This document shows, piece after piece, positions 24,674 through 33,426 of a stretch of DNA of 44,679 nucleotides. A program made the position numbers and the translations under genes. Source of the DNA: Streptomyces niveus (GTDB taxonomy: Bacteria; Actinomycetota; Actinomycetes; Streptomycetales; Streptomycetaceae); assembly GCF_001723055.1 (NCBI RefSeq), contig NZ_MDCR01000013.1, forward strand, positions 1-44,679. Direction: 5' to 3'. Within the stretch, counting starts at the first letter, position 1. Each line of letters starts with the position of its first letter. Under the pieces are notes generated by a model, which worked only from the letters and a program-made list of their open reading frames with translations, was not told where the DNA came from and ran no database searches.

Positions 24674-27196
24674 TCAGCGGAGAGCGCTCTCCATCGACGG
24701 ACCCGCGCTGAGCGGCCCCGTCGCCGGCACCGTGAACGTCGTCCGCAACGGCAGCTCTCCCGCCGAGGACCCCGCCAGGAGCGTGAACGTGCCCGGCTCC
24801 GTCTCCCAGAGCCCGCGCTCCGTCGACCAGTGCGCCGGCGCCCGCGCCGCGAGCCGTACGGTCGCCACCGCCTCCTCGCCGGGACCGGCCTCCACCGCCG
24901 CGTAACCCGCGAGCGCCCGCACCGGGCGGTCGACCGCCGTGTCCGTCCGGGCGAGATAGACCTGGACCACCTCGCGGCCCCTGCGCGCACCGGTGTTGCG
25001 CAGCCGTACGCGTACGTCGACTGGCTCGCCGGACCCCGGCACGGTGCCGGGCGCCTCCATCCCCACGTACTCCCACGTCGTGTAGCCGAGCCCGTGCCCG
25101 AACCAGTACGCCGGCTCCGCCCCGGCGCGCAGCCACGCCCGGTGGCCGATGTGGACGCCCTCCTCGTAAGGAAGACGGCCCTCGCGCGGCCGGGTGTCGA
25201 GGACCGGGACGTCCTCCTGGGCCACCGCCCAGGTCGTCGGCAGCCGCCCGCCGGGCTCGGCGTGGCCGAACAGTACGTCGGCCAGGCCGTGTCCGGCCTC
25301 CTGTCCGGGGAACCAGGCGAGCAGCAGCGCGGGTACGTCACGGTGCCAGGGGAGCGCGACCGGCCCGCCCGAGTTCACCAGCACCACCGTGCGCGGATTG
25401 GCGCGGGCCACCGCCCGTACGAGCGCGTCCTGCCCGTCGGGCAGCGCCAGCGACTCCCGGTCGCGGCCCTCGGACTCGCTCTCCTCCGTCGTGCCCACCA
25501 CGACGACGGCGACATCGGCGGCCCGCGCGGCGGCCACGGCGGCGTCGAGGGCCGCCCGCGCGTCCCCCGGCGGCGGGGCGGCGGCCAGCAGCGTCGCGAT
25601 CCCCGTGCCGGGGTCCAGCCGCCGCCGCGCGACCACCTCCACCTCCACGCCCTCGGTCAACTCCGCCTCCGCGCACCGGTAGGGCGGCGAGACATGTACG
25701 CGCGTCGGGTCGTCGCTGTCGAGCGGGAACTCGCCGGACAGCAGCGTCCGGCCGTCCACGGTCAGCGAGACGAGCCCCCAGCCGCCCACCCCCAGCGTCC
25801 AACTCCCGCTCTCCGCCGGGCGGACGAGGGCGCGGATCTCCACGGTGACGGCGCCCGCGACGCGGGCCGGTTCCACGATGCGGCCCGACAGCCGGTGCTC
25901 GGAGTGCAGTTCGGTGTCTTCGGCGTCCAGCAGCCGTACGAGCACACCCGGCCGGCCGTCGCGCGGATCACGTGTCCAGGCCGGGTCGAGCGGGCGCGGC
26001 CGGGTGTACGGCGGCAGGCCGGGCGTGTACGTAACCTCGGCGCGGGTCCCGGCACCGGCCGCCTCCCGCAGCGCCGCCTCGACGCCCTCCAGCGGCGTCA
26101 CCACGGAGGACGGGAACACCTCGGCGCTGCCGCCGCCCTGGATCCGGACGGCCGTGGCGTGCGGGCCGACGACGGCGACGCGCCGCAGCCGCGCGGCATC
26201 CAGCGGCAGTACACCACCGTCGTTGCGCAGCAGGACCGTGCCGGCGGCGACGGCGCGTCGCAGCAGGGCCGGTCCGTCGGCGGCCGGGCCCAACGGCCCT
26301 CCGGCCGGGCCCGGTTCGCCCAGGGCGCCCACCCGCCGGGCGAGCCGCAGCAGGCGTCGTACCTTGTCGTCGATCCGCGCCTCGTCGACCAGGCCGGACG
26401 CCACGGCGCCGAGCAGCCCCGCCGCCCACGGACCCTCCGGGCCCGGCATCGCCAGGTCCTGGCCCGAGCGCGCCGTGTCGAGCAGGGAGCGCACCGCCCC
26501 CCAGTCGGAGACGACCAGCCCGTCGAAACCCCAGCCGCTCCCGCACTCCTTCAACGGCCGCTCCAGCAGCTCACTGGCCGACATCGTCACGCCGTTGACC
26601 TTGTTGTACGCCGACATCACCGCCCACACACCGGCGTCCACCGCCGCCTCGAACGGGGCCAGATAAAGCTCGCGCAGCGTCCGCTCGTCCACGGTGACAT
26701 CCACGCGCAGCCGGTCGGTCTCCGCGTCGTTGGCCACGAAGTGCTTGGCCGTGGCCGCCACCCCGCCCTCCTGCACGCCCGTCACGAAGGCGACGCCCGT
26801 ACGCGCGGTCAGCAGCGGGTCCTCGGAGAAGCACTCGAAGTGCCGCCCGCCCAGCGGCGACCGGTGCAGATTCAGGGTGGGGGCGAGCAGCACCTGGACA
26901 CCCTTGCGGCGCGCCTCGGCGGCCAGCAGTCCGCCCAGCTCCCGGACCAACTCCCCGTCCCAGGAGGCCGCGAGTGCGGTCGGCGACGGCAGGACGAGCG
27001 AGGTGCGCCGCTCGTCCCACGCCTCGCCGCGCACCCCGGCGGGTCCGTCGGACATCGTGAGAGGACGCAGCCCGACGGCCGGTTCGCCGTACGTACGCCA
27101 GTTGCTGGCGCCCGTCAGCAGACGGACCTTCTGCCCGATGTCGAGCTTCTCCAGCAGTCGCTCGGTCTCGTCCCGCTCGGTCTCGTCCTCGGCCAT
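24674..27196 (-). CDS. Glycoside hydrolase family 3 with PA14 insert (beta-glucosidase-like)
   Basis: This 840-residue GH3 enzyme has a TIM barrel at about 12-300 with the nucleophile D231 in GFDGLVVSDWG, and KHFVANDAETDR as the substrate loop. The alpha/beta sandwich is interrupted by a PA14 domain at about 400-540 (VLVRLLDAED, later LTVDGRTLLSG), as in several beta-glucosidases where PA14 shapes substrate choice. A C-terminal fibronectin-like domain lies at about 715-790. There is no signal peptide, so it is likely cytoplasmic. Its last codons (GAG AGC GCT CTC) form the operator of the LacI gene downstream. Its own operator copy is 20 bases before the ATG. Confidence 0.94.
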   Translation of the reverse strand: MAEDETERDETERLLEKLDIGQKVRLLTGASNWRTYGEPAVGLRPLTMSDGPAGVRGEAWDERRTSLVLPSPTALAASWDGELVRELGGLLAAEARRKGVQVLLAPTLNLHRSPLGGRHFECFSEDPLLTARTGVAFVTGVQEGGVAATAKHFVANDAETDRLRVDVTVDERTLRELYLAPFEAAVDAGVWAVMSAYNKVNGVTMSASELLERPLKECGSGWGFDGLVVSDWGAVRSLLDTARSGQDLAMPGPEGPWAAGLLGAVASGLVDEARIDDKVRRLLRLARRVGALGEPGPAGGPLGPAADGPALLRRAVAAGTVLLRNDGGVLPLDAARLRRVAVVGPHATAVRIQGGGSAEVFPSSVVTPLEGVEAALREAAGAGTRAEVTYTPGLPPYTRPRPLDPAWTRDPRDGRPGVLVRLLDAEDTELHSEHRLSGRIVEPARVAGAVTVEIRALVRPAESGSWTLGVGGWGLVSLTVDGRTLLSGEFPLDSDDPTRVHVSPPYRCAEAELTEGVEVEVVARRRLDPGTGIATLLAAAPPPGDARAALDAAVAAARAADVAVVVVGTTEESESEGRDRESLALPDGQDALVRAVARANPRTVVLVNSGGPVALPWHRDVPALLLAWFPGQEAGHGLADVLFGHAEPGGRLPTTWAVAQEDVPVLDTRPREGRLPYEEGVHIGHRAWLRAGAEPAYWFGHGLGYTTWEYVGMEAPGTVPGSGEPVDVRVRLRNTGARRGREVVQVYLARTDTAVDRPVRALAGYAAVEAGPGEEAVATVRLAARAPAHWSTERGLWETEPGTFTLLAGSSAGELPLRTTFTVPATGPLSAGPSMESALR
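24679..24692. promoter_or_regulatory. LacI-type operator, copy 3 (autoregulatory, inside the GH3 coding end)
   Basis: GGAGAGCGCTCTCC lies over the last codons of the GH3 gene (residues MESAL before the final Arg) and 22 bases upstream of the lacI-type start. A protein bound here would stop read-through from GH3 as well as any promoter just before the regulator. Confidence 0.75.
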
Positions 27197-27216
27197 ACCG
27201 CCCCTTCAATCCTGTT

Positions 27217-27230
27217 GGAGAGCGCTCTCC
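27217..27230. promoter_or_regulatory. LacI-type operator, copy 4 (PA14-GH3 gene)
   Basis: A perfect GGAGAGCGCTCTCC palindrome 20 bases upstream of the GH3 start codon. It is close enough to cover the promoter or the transcription start of the GH3-lacI pair. Confidence 0.8.
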
Positions 27231-27450
27231 CGTCAACTCGCCCCAGATTCGCCGGACGGTGCGCGACCTGTCAATGCCGACCTGTGGGCTGCGACGACGC
27301 GCGGGAAGGACACGGGAGAGGCACGGCGGGCGCATACGGGCCGCGCGGGCCCCGGAAGTGAGCCCTTGTCATTGCACATGCGACTGCCCTAAGTTGACCG
27401 ATTGCGACGTGTCCCATACGTCCTTACCTGCCAGTGGGGGAGCCGAGATC

Positions 27451-28740
27451 ATGGCCGCAACCGGTCGCCACCGCAGATACCAGCCCAGCCGTATCAACCG
27501 CGCCTCGCTCACCGTCACGGCGGGCGGCGCGGGCATCGCGCTGCCACTCATCGGGGCGGGCACGGTGAACGCGGCCCCTGTGAGCACCTGGGAGAAGGTC
27601 GCCGCCTGCGAGTCCTCGAACAACTGGCAGATCAACACCGGCAACAGGTACTACGGCGGGCTCCAGTTCAGCCAGTCCACGTGGGAGGCGTACGGCGGCG
27701 GGCAGTACGCGGCGCGCGCCGACCTCGCCACCAAGGACCAGCAGATCGCCATCGCCGAGAAGGTCCTCAAGGGCCAGGGCCCCCAGGCGTGGCCGAGCTG
27801 CTCCGTCAAGGCCGGCCTCACGCGCGGCGGCGACGCCCCCGACGTGTCACCGGCGCGGCAGGCGAGCGACACCGCGCAGAACACCAAGAGCGCGCAGAGC
27901 GTGAAGACCACGCAGAGCCCCCCGCGGAGCGATCCCAAGAAGGCCGCGTCGCCCACGTCCGTGCCGACCGAGCGCGAGGGCTACACCGTGGCCGGAGGCG
28001 ACTCGCTCTCCGGCATCGCCGCCTCCCAGGAGGTACGGGGCGGCTGGCAGCGGCTGTACGAGCAGAACCGCCAGGTCGTCGGCAGCGACCCGGACCTGAT
28101 CTTCCCCGGGCAGAAGCTCGTCCTGCATGTGCCGGCCCCCGCGAAGGACAAGCCCGCCGCCGAGGCGCCCGCCCCTCCCAAGAAGGAGGCGGCGAAGAAG
28201 CCGGCCGCGAAGGCGGAGCCGTCCAAGCAGGCCGAGAAGCCCAAGCCGAAGCCGCAGGCGGAGAAGCCGAAGGAAGAGCCCAAGCAGCAGCCCAAGCAGG
28301 TCTCGAAGCCGAAGACGGCCGAGAAGCCCAAGCAGTCGTCCGGCTTCAGCGCCCCGGTCAGCGCGGGCACCGGCACCCCGTACCGCAAGGCCGGCTCCTG
28401 GGCCAGCGGCTACCACACGGGCGTCGACTTCCCCGTCCCCACCGGCACATCGGTGAAGGCCGTGGCGGGCGGCACGGTCGTGTCGGCGGGCTGGGAGGGC
28501 AGCTACGGCTATCAGGTCGTCATCCGGCACGGGGACGGCAAGTACAGCCAGTACGCGCACCTGTCCGCGCTCAACGTGCGTGACGGTCAGAAGGTGAACG
28601 CGGGCCAGCGCATCGCGCGGTCAGGATCGACCGGAAACAGCACGGGACCGCACCTCCACTTCGAGATGCGAACGGGCCCCGGCTACGGCTCCGACATCGA
28701 CCCCGTCTCCTACCTCAGAGCGGGCGGAGTCCGTATCTGA
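27451..28740 (+). CDS. Secreted cell-wall hydrolase: Rpf-like transglycosylase, LysM and M23 peptidase
   Basis: This 429-residue exported protein has a signal ending near VNA-AP (residue 41). The resuscitation-promoting-factor-like domain at 43-115 carries the catalytic Glu54 in AACESSNNW and YYGGLQFSQSTW. A LysM peptidoglycan-binding motif follows at about 175-222 (YTVAGGDSLSGIA, then DPDLIFPGQKLVL). A linker of about 90 residues rich in Lys, Pro and Glu leads to an M23 endopeptidase at about 335-425, with zinc ligands in YHTGVDF and HLHFEM. It can therefore cut both glycan strands and peptide bridges. The ATG at 27451 follows GGGGGAG. Such proteins act in spore germination and wall remodelling. 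The upstream 250 bases were searched for a c-di-AMP riboswitch, but none was convincing. Confidence 0.93.
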   Translation: MAATGRHRRYQPSRINRASLTVTAGGAGIALPLIGAGTVNAAPVSTWEKVAACESSNNWQINTGNRYYGGLQFSQSTWEAYGGGQYAARADLATKDQQIAIAEKVLKGQGPQAWPSCSVKAGLTRGGDAPDVSPARQASDTAQNTKSAQSVKTTQSPPRSDPKKAASPTSVPTEREGYTVAGGDSLSGIAASQEVRGGWQRLYEQNRQVVGSDPDLIFPGQKLVLHVPAPAKDKPAAEAPAPPKKEAAKKPAAKAEPSKQAEKPKPKPQAEKPKEEPKQQPKQVSKPKTAEKPKQSSGFSAPVSAGTGTPYRKAGSWASGYHTGVDFPVPTGTSVKAVAGGTVVSAGWEGSYGYQVVIRHGDGKYSQYAHLSALNVRDGQKVNAGQRIARSGSTGNSTGPHLHFEMRTGPGYGSDIDPVSYLRAGGVRI

Positions 28741-29751
28741 GCGGACGGTCCGGCGCAGGATGTGGCGCTTGTGCTCGGTCCTGTGCGATCCCCGGCACGC
28801 GGTCAGGTGCCACGCGGGACGCACCGGGGGGCGCTGTCGGCGCGCGATCGTCGCGCCGGGCGTCCCCGGGGCCGGCGCGGGGGCCGTGGCCTGCGCGGCG
28901 GGCCCGGCGACGGCGCCCTTGGTCTGCGCGGCCAGCCGCTCCGTCGTCAGCAGGACCAGTCCGCCCGCGGTCACCACGCCGAAGCCGAGGGCGAGCAGCC
29001 CGCCCGTCAGGCCGTACCGGAATCCCTCGCCGAAGAGAGTGAGGCCGACCGCTGCGGCGACCACCGGATTCACGACCGTGACCGTGGCCAGCGGGGCGGC
29101 GAGCCCCGCGCCTCGGTAGGAGGCCTGCGACAGCAGCAGACCGGACACGGCCAGGACGGCTATGACCAGCAGGCTCGGCACCTGACCGCCGAAGGTGCCC
29201 TCGGTCCAGTCGACGGCGACGGTCTTGGTGAACACCGAGGCGATACCGAAGGCGACACCGGCCGACGCGGCCAGCAGCACACTGCGCACGGCCGGCCGGC
29301 GCACGGCCTGCGCGGTCAGGAAGAGCAGAGCGACCACACCGGCGGTGGCCCCGGCCACGACCATGCGCTCGCCCGAGCTCAGCGAGTGGGAGCCCGCGGA
29401 GCCGGTCAGCGCGAGCAGTCCGGCCAGTCCCAGCGTCGCCAGGAGCGCGCCGCGCCAGGCGGCGGCGCCCGCCTTGCGGCGGACGAAGACGGCCGCCATC
29501 GGCAGCGCGAAGACGATGGTCAGTGCACCGAGCGGCTGTACGAGGCTGAGCGGGCCGTACGCCAGCGCGACGACATGCAGCAGCGCGCCGGCCCCGTTCA
29601 ACGCCACAGCGGCCCACCACACGCCGTGGTGCAGGGGCGCGTAGGGGCGGGCGGGCGTGTCTGCCGCGACGTGCTCCTGAAGGATCGCCCCGGCCGCGTA
29701 CGCGACCGCGGAGACCAGTGACAGCAGCACGGACAGCGCGAGTGCACTCAT
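28621..29751 (-). CDS. DMT-superfamily (EamA-like) membrane transporter
   Basis: This 376-residue protein has about nine or ten transmembrane helices in the first 285 residues (MSALALSVLLSLVSAVAYAAG, later LLVIAVLAVSGLLLSQASYRGAGLA), arranged as two similar halves. This matches the DMT/EamA drug-metabolite transporter type, DUF-class members of which have no known substrate. A hydrophilic tail of about 90 residues, rich in Ala, Pro and Arg, follows. Its last 40 codons are the antisense of the M23 gene end, a 120-base tail-to-tail overlap. The ATG at 29751 was chosen because the first helix begins there. The true C-terminus may be shorter in related strains. Confidence 0.85.
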   Translation of the reverse strand: MSALALSVLLSLVSAVAYAAGAILQEHVAADTPARPYAPLHHGVWWAAVALNGAGALLHVVALAYGPLSLVQPLGALTIVFALPMAAVFVRRKAGAAAWRGALLATLGLAGLLALTGSAGSHSLSSGERMVVAGATAGVVALLFLTAQAVRRPAVRSVLLAASAGVAFGIASVFTKTVAVDWTEGTFGGQVPSLLVIAVLAVSGLLLSQASYRGAGLAAPLATVTVVNPVVAAAVGLTLFGEGFRYGLTGGLLALGFGVVTAGGLVLLTTERLAAQTKGAVAGPAAQATAPAPAPGTPGATIARRQRPPVRPAWHLTACRGSHRTEHKRHILRRTVRSDTDSARSEVGDGVDVGAVAGARSHLEVEVRSRAVSGRS

Positions 29752-29809
29752 ATGTCCACGATCTCTCGCCTGGTGCGATTCGTCGTCGTCCTGAAGACGG
29801 CAATACGAC

Positions 29810-29827
29810 GTACTGCTGTAGTAGTAC
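29810..29827. promoter_or_regulatory. Candidate operator upstream of the DMT transporter gene
   Basis: An imperfect 18-base palindrome, GTACTGCTGTAGTAGTAC, 59 bases before the DMT start. The outer GTACT/AGTAC arms are perfect. The shape is like operators of GntR- or BlaI-type repressors, but no such gene is near. Confidence 0.4.
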
Positions 29828-29986
29828 ATCCGGAGGACCCGAGTCATTCCCCTGGCGGTAGCCCCCGCCCGTGGGTGGAGCCGTGCGGTGGAGGCCGTGC
29901 CTCGGTCCGGGCACGTATCGCGACCACCGCACGTTACGGACAGTGACGTTCGGTGCCGGATCGGGGAGTCGGGAGAGGGAGGGCGG

Positions 29987-30760
29987 ATGGATCTCGCGGA
30001 GGTCGGATCGGTGGGCGGGTTCTTCGCCCTGCGTACGGAGGCGCCCGACGGGCCCGCGGCACGGGGGGCGCACGGCGGCGCGTACGTTCCGTTCGCGGCG
30101 ATCTACGCGGGCGACATCGCACCGCTGTCGGCGCGTGTCGACACGGTCGCCGAGAAGCTCGGCGCCCCCGAGCGCCGGGTCGCCGCGTCCATCGCTCAGC
30201 TGGGACTGGCCGCCCGGCTCTGGTCCCTCGCCCTGGGCTCGGCCGCGCTGCACGGCGAGGTCCTGGACCTGGAACCCGCGCGGCTGTACTGGAACCCCCA
30301 CCGCACCTCGCCCGACGATCTCCTGCTGCCCGGCCCGCGCGCCGTCCCGACGACGGCCGGCGCCGCCGCGCGTCCTCCCGTTACCGCCCTCGCCGGGGCG
30401 GTCCGCGAGGTGGTCCAGTTCGGTCACCTCGTACCCCTGGCGGCGGCCCTGCGCGCCGACGGCCCCATCGCGCCACGCCTGCTGTGGGGCAACGCCGGCT
30501 CGGCCCTCGCGGGCGCCGTACGCGAACTGCGCGTCTGGAGCCGGCGGGCCGGCCGGCCGGAGGTGGGCGAGCGGGCCGACGCCCTCGGCGCGGTGCTCCT
30601 CACCCACCCCGACCTGCGCGCCACCGGTGTCCCGGGGGACGGCACGTTCCGGCGCCGCAGCTGCTGCCTCTACTACCGTTGCCCGTCGGGCGGCCTCTGC
30701 GGGGACTGCGTGTTCGACCGGCCGCCGTCACGCTCTTCCCCGGGAGAGGTTTCCGGGTGA
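29987..30760 (+). CDS. FhuF-like (2Fe-2S) protein, probable ferric reductase
   Basis: A 257-residue protein whose C-terminus carries the FhuF-type iron-sulfur cluster site, with cysteines C226, C227, C232, C238 and C241 in FRRRSCCLYYRCPSGGLCGDC. FhuF reduces siderophore-bound iron in the cytoplasm. The N-terminal 200 residues are Ala- and Arg-rich with the helical pattern of that family (LAARLWSLALGSAALHG, then LYWNP). A strong ribosome site, GGGAGGGCGG, precedes the ATG. The glycogen synthase start is 41 bases downstream, so the two may be cotranscribed without an obvious metabolic link. No iron-box operator was recognised upstream. Confidence 0.85.
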   Translation: MDLAEVGSVGGFFALRTEAPDGPAARGAHGGAYVPFAAIYAGDIAPLSARVDTVAEKLGAPERRVAASIAQLGLAARLWSLALGSAALHGEVLDLEPARLYWNPHRTSPDDLLLPGPRAVPTTAGAAARPPVTALAGAVREVVQFGHLVPLAAALRADGPIAPRLLWGNAGSALAGAVRELRVWSRRAGRPEVGERADALGAVLLTHPDLRATGVPGDGTFRRRSCCLYYRCPSGGLCGDCVFDRPPSRSSPGEVSG

Positions 30761-30801
30761 CCATGAACATGGCCGAGATCACCGGGCGACGGGGGTATGG
30801 C

Positions 30802-31983
30802 GTGAAGGTCGGGCTGCTGACCAGGGAGTACCCGCCGGATGTGTACGGAGGCGCGGGCGTCCATGTCGAGTTCCTGGCACGTGAGTTGCGTGAGCTGACC
30901 GATCTGCGGGTGCACTGCTGGGGCGAGGACGGGAGCAGCGCCGAGGAGCGCGCCCTCGGTGTCGTACGGCACCGGGCCGCCGCCGGATTCGAAGGCGCCA
31001 ACGACGCGCTGCGCACCTTCTCCGTCGATCTCGCGATGGCCGCCGCCGTGGCGGGCAGCGACCTGATCCACTCGCACACCTGGTACGCGGCGCTCGCCGG
31101 CCATGTCTCCAAGATGCTCTACGGCATCCCGCACGTGATGACCGCCCATTCGCTGGAGCCGCTGCGGCCCTGGAAGGCCGAACAGCTCGGCGGCGGGTAC
31201 GAGTTGTCCGGCTGGGCCGAGCGCTCCGCGATGGAGGCCGCCGACGCCGTCGTCGCCGTCTCGCGCGGCATGCGCGCCGACATCCTCGACTGCTACCCCT
31301 CGCTCGACCCGGACCGTGTGCGGGTCATCCACAACGGCATCGACACCCGGCTCTACCGCCCGGACCACGGCACCGACGTGCTGGAGCGGATCGGCGTCGA
31401 CCCCGACCGCCCGTTCGTGCTGTTCGTCGGCCGTATCACCCGGCAGAAGGGCGTCCCGCACCTGCTGCGCGCGGCCCGCGCCCTGGATCCCGAGGCCCAG
31501 CTCGTGCTCTGCGCGGGCGCGCCCGACACCCCGGAGATCGGCGCCGAGTTCCGCGAGCTGGTGGACGAGCTGAGCGGCAGCCGCGACGGGGTGTTCTGGA
31601 TCCCCGAGATGCTGCCGCGCCCCGAGGTGGTCCAACTGCTCAGCCACGCGGCCGTGTTCGCCTGCCCCTCGGTGTACGAACCGCTGGGCATCGTGAACCT
31701 GGAGGCGATGGCCTGCGGCACGGCGGTCGTCGCGTCGGCGGTCGGCGGAATCCCGGAGGTCGTCGACGACGGCGGTACGGGCCTGCTGGTGCCGTACGAC
31801 GAGCGGCACCCGGAGGACTTCGAGACGGCCCTCACCGAGACGCTCAACCGGGTCCTGGACGATCCGGAGTCGGCGGCGGCGATGGGGGCGGCGGGCCGGG
31901 ACCGGGCGGTGCGCGAGTTCGGCTGGGACCGGGTGGCGCGGCGTACGTACGAGGTGTACGAGGAGCTGCTCAAGTCCAGGTAG
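30802..31983 (+). CDS. glgA: Glycogen synthase, actinobacterial GT4 type (GlgA/GlgM)
   Basis: This 393-residue GT-B glycosyltransferase starts VKVGLLTREYPPDVYGGAGV, as actinobacterial GlgA proteins do. The acceptor domain (HSHTWYAAL, TAHSLEPLRPW) is followed by the sugar-nucleotide domain with FVGRITRQKG and the EX7E motif YEPLGIVNLE (E293, E301). The GTG at 30802 fits the family start; an ATG at 30765 would add 12 residues. The mycobacterial counterpart makes maltose 1-phosphate from ADP-glucose and glucose 1-phosphate for the GlgE pathway, so GlgM activity is as likely as classical glycogen synthesis. glgC follows in the same direction, 80 bases away. Confidence 0.93.
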   Translation: MKVGLLTREYPPDVYGGAGVHVEFLARELRELTDLRVHCWGEDGSSAEERALGVVRHRAAAGFEGANDALRTFSVDLAMAAAVAGSDLIHSHTWYAALAGHVSKMLYGIPHVMTAHSLEPLRPWKAEQLGGGYELSGWAERSAMEAADAVVAVSRGMRADILDCYPSLDPDRVRVIHNGIDTRLYRPDHGTDVLERIGVDPDRPFVLFVGRITRQKGVPHLLRAARALDPEAQLVLCAGAPDTPEIGAEFRELVDELSGSRDGVFWIPEMLPRPEVVQLLSHAAVFACPSVYEPLGIVNLEAMACGTAVVASAVGGIPEVVDDGGTGLLVPYDERHPEDFETALTETLNRVLDDPESAAAMGAAGRDRAVREFGWDRVARRTYEVYEELLKSR

Positions 31984-32063
31984 CGGCGGGGTGGATCCGG
32001 ACGAGCCGTACCGGGTAGATGGATCCCGACGGCCGGTGAGAGGTCGCGAACAAAGGAGCGGCG

Positions 32064-33281
32064 ATGCGCGGTGGACCCTCGGTGCTCGGGATCGTGCTGG
32101 CGGGCGGGGAAGGCAAGCGGCTGATGCCGCTGACGGCCGACCGCGCGAAACCGGCGGTGACCTTCGGCGGCACGTACCGCCTGGTCGACTTCGTCCTGTC
32201 GAATCTCGTCAACGGCGACATCATGCGCAACTGCGTGCTGACGCAGTACAAGTCGCATTCGCTGGACCGCCATGTGAGCACGACCTGGCGGATGTCCAGC
32301 CTCCTCGGGAACTACGTGACACCGGTGCCCGCCCAGCAGCGGCTAGGACCGCGCTGGTATCTCGGCAGCGCGGACGCGATCCTCCAGTCCCTCAACCTCG
32401 TCCACGACGAACAGCCGGACTACATCGCGGTGTTCGGCGCGGACCACGTCTACCGCATGGACCCGCGGCAGATGCTGCGGCGGCACATCGAGAGCGGTGC
32501 GGGGGTCACGGTCGCGGGCATCAGGGTGCCGCGCGTCGAGGCGTCGTCGTTCGGGATCATCACACCGGGCCCGGACGGCACCCGCGTCGACCGCTTCCAG
32601 GAGAAGCCGACCGACGTGCCGGGCCTGCCGGGCGACCCCGAGCGGGTGTTCGCCTCGATGGGCAACTACCTCTTCACCACGAAGATCCTGGTGGACGCGC
32701 TGCACCGGGACGCCGAGGACGAGTCGTCGGTCCACGACATGGGCGGCTCGATCCTGCCGATGCTCACCGAGCAGGGCATGGCGCAGGTCTACGACTTCGA
32801 CGACAACCACGTCCCGGGCGAGACCCCGCGCGAACACGGCTACTGGCGCGACGTGGGCACGCTCGACTCGTACTACGACGCGCACATGGACCTGATCTCG
32901 CACCAGCCCGAGTTCAACCTCGACAACAGACGCTGGCCCATCTACACCCACGCCGGCCAACTCCCGCCGGCGCGTTTCGTGGCGGGCGGCATCGCGAGCG
33001 AGTCGATAGTGGGCCCCGGCTGCGTCATCCGTGGCCAGGTGACACGCTCGGTGCTGTCGCCGGGCGTGGTGATCGAGGAGGGCGCGGTGGTCCAGGGCTC
33101 GGTACTGCACGACAACGTACGGGTGGGCCGCGGCGCGGTGGTCCGCGGCTCGATCCTCGACAAGAACGTCGACGTCCCACCGGGCGCGACGATCGGAGTC
33201 AACCCGGGGCGGGACGAGGAGCTGTACACGGTCTCGAAGAACGGGGTGATCGCGCTGGGCAAGGGCCAGGTCGTTATCTGA
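32064..33281 (+). CDS. glgC: Glucose-1-phosphate adenylyltransferase
   Basis: This 405-residue enzyme makes ADP-glucose from ATP and glucose 1-phosphate, the committed step to glycogen and to the maltose 1-phosphate route. The nucleotide-binding motif [16 protein letters not shown] is at 9-24, followed by [19 protein letters not shown], the catalytic region [11 protein letters not shown] and the sugar-phosphate contact FQEKP. The C-terminal left-handed beta helix has repeats such as [32 protein letters not shown] precedes the ATG. Length and motifs are complete. Confidence 0.97.
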   Translation: MRGGPSVLGIVLAGGEGKRLMPLTADRAKPAVTFGGTYRLVDFVLSNLVNGDIMRNCVLTQYKSHSLDRHVSTTWRMSSLLGNYVTPVPAQQRLGPRWYLGSADAILQSLNLVHDEQPDYIAVFGADHVYRMDPRQMLRRHIESGAGVTVAGIRVPRVEASSFGIITPGPDGTRVDRFQEKPTDVPGLPGDPERVFASMGNYLFTTKILVDALHRDAEDESSVHDMGGSILPMLTEQGMAQVYDFDDNHVPGETPREHGYWRDVGTLDSYYDAHMDLISHQPEFNLDNRRWPIYTHAGQLPPARFVAGGIASESIVGPGCVIRGQVTRSVLSPGVVIEEGAVVQGSVLHDNVRVGRGAVVRGSILDKNVDVPPGATIGVNPGRDEELYTVSKNGVIALGKGQVVI

Positions 33282-33303
33282 CGGCTGTCACCTGAAGGTC
33301 TTA

Positions 33304-33331
33304 GCCGAGGTGGCCGGTGGCCCAACTCGGC
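33304..33331 (+). terminator. Weak hairpin after glgC
   Basis: GCCGAG at 33304-33309 pairs with CTCGGC at 33326-33331, and three more base pairs follow after one mismatch. It lies 23 bases after the glgC stop, a plausible but modest terminator. Confidence 0.35.
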
Positions 33332-33349
33332 CCGCCAGGCGCAAATGTT

Positions 33350-33367
33350 GCTCAAGTTTGATTGGGC
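33350..33367. promoter_or_regulatory. Inverted repeat before the TTA-containing gene
   Basis: GCTCAA, a 6-base spacer and TTGGGC form an inverted repeat with one mismatch in an A/T-richer patch, 60 bases upstream of the next gene. It could be an operator or part of the promoter. No factor is assigned. Confidence 0.3.
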
Positions 33368-33426
33368 CCGTCGGTAATCGCGGAAGACTCCCGGGGCGGG
33401 GATCTTAACCGATCACGGGAGAAGCG

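Noticed and set aside
27240..27450. Possible c-di-AMP (ydaO) riboswitch before the Rpf-LysM-M23 gene
   Set aside because: Such riboswitches precede several Streptomyces rpf-type genes, but the conserved sequence blocks could not be found here by eye. A covariance-model search would decide.
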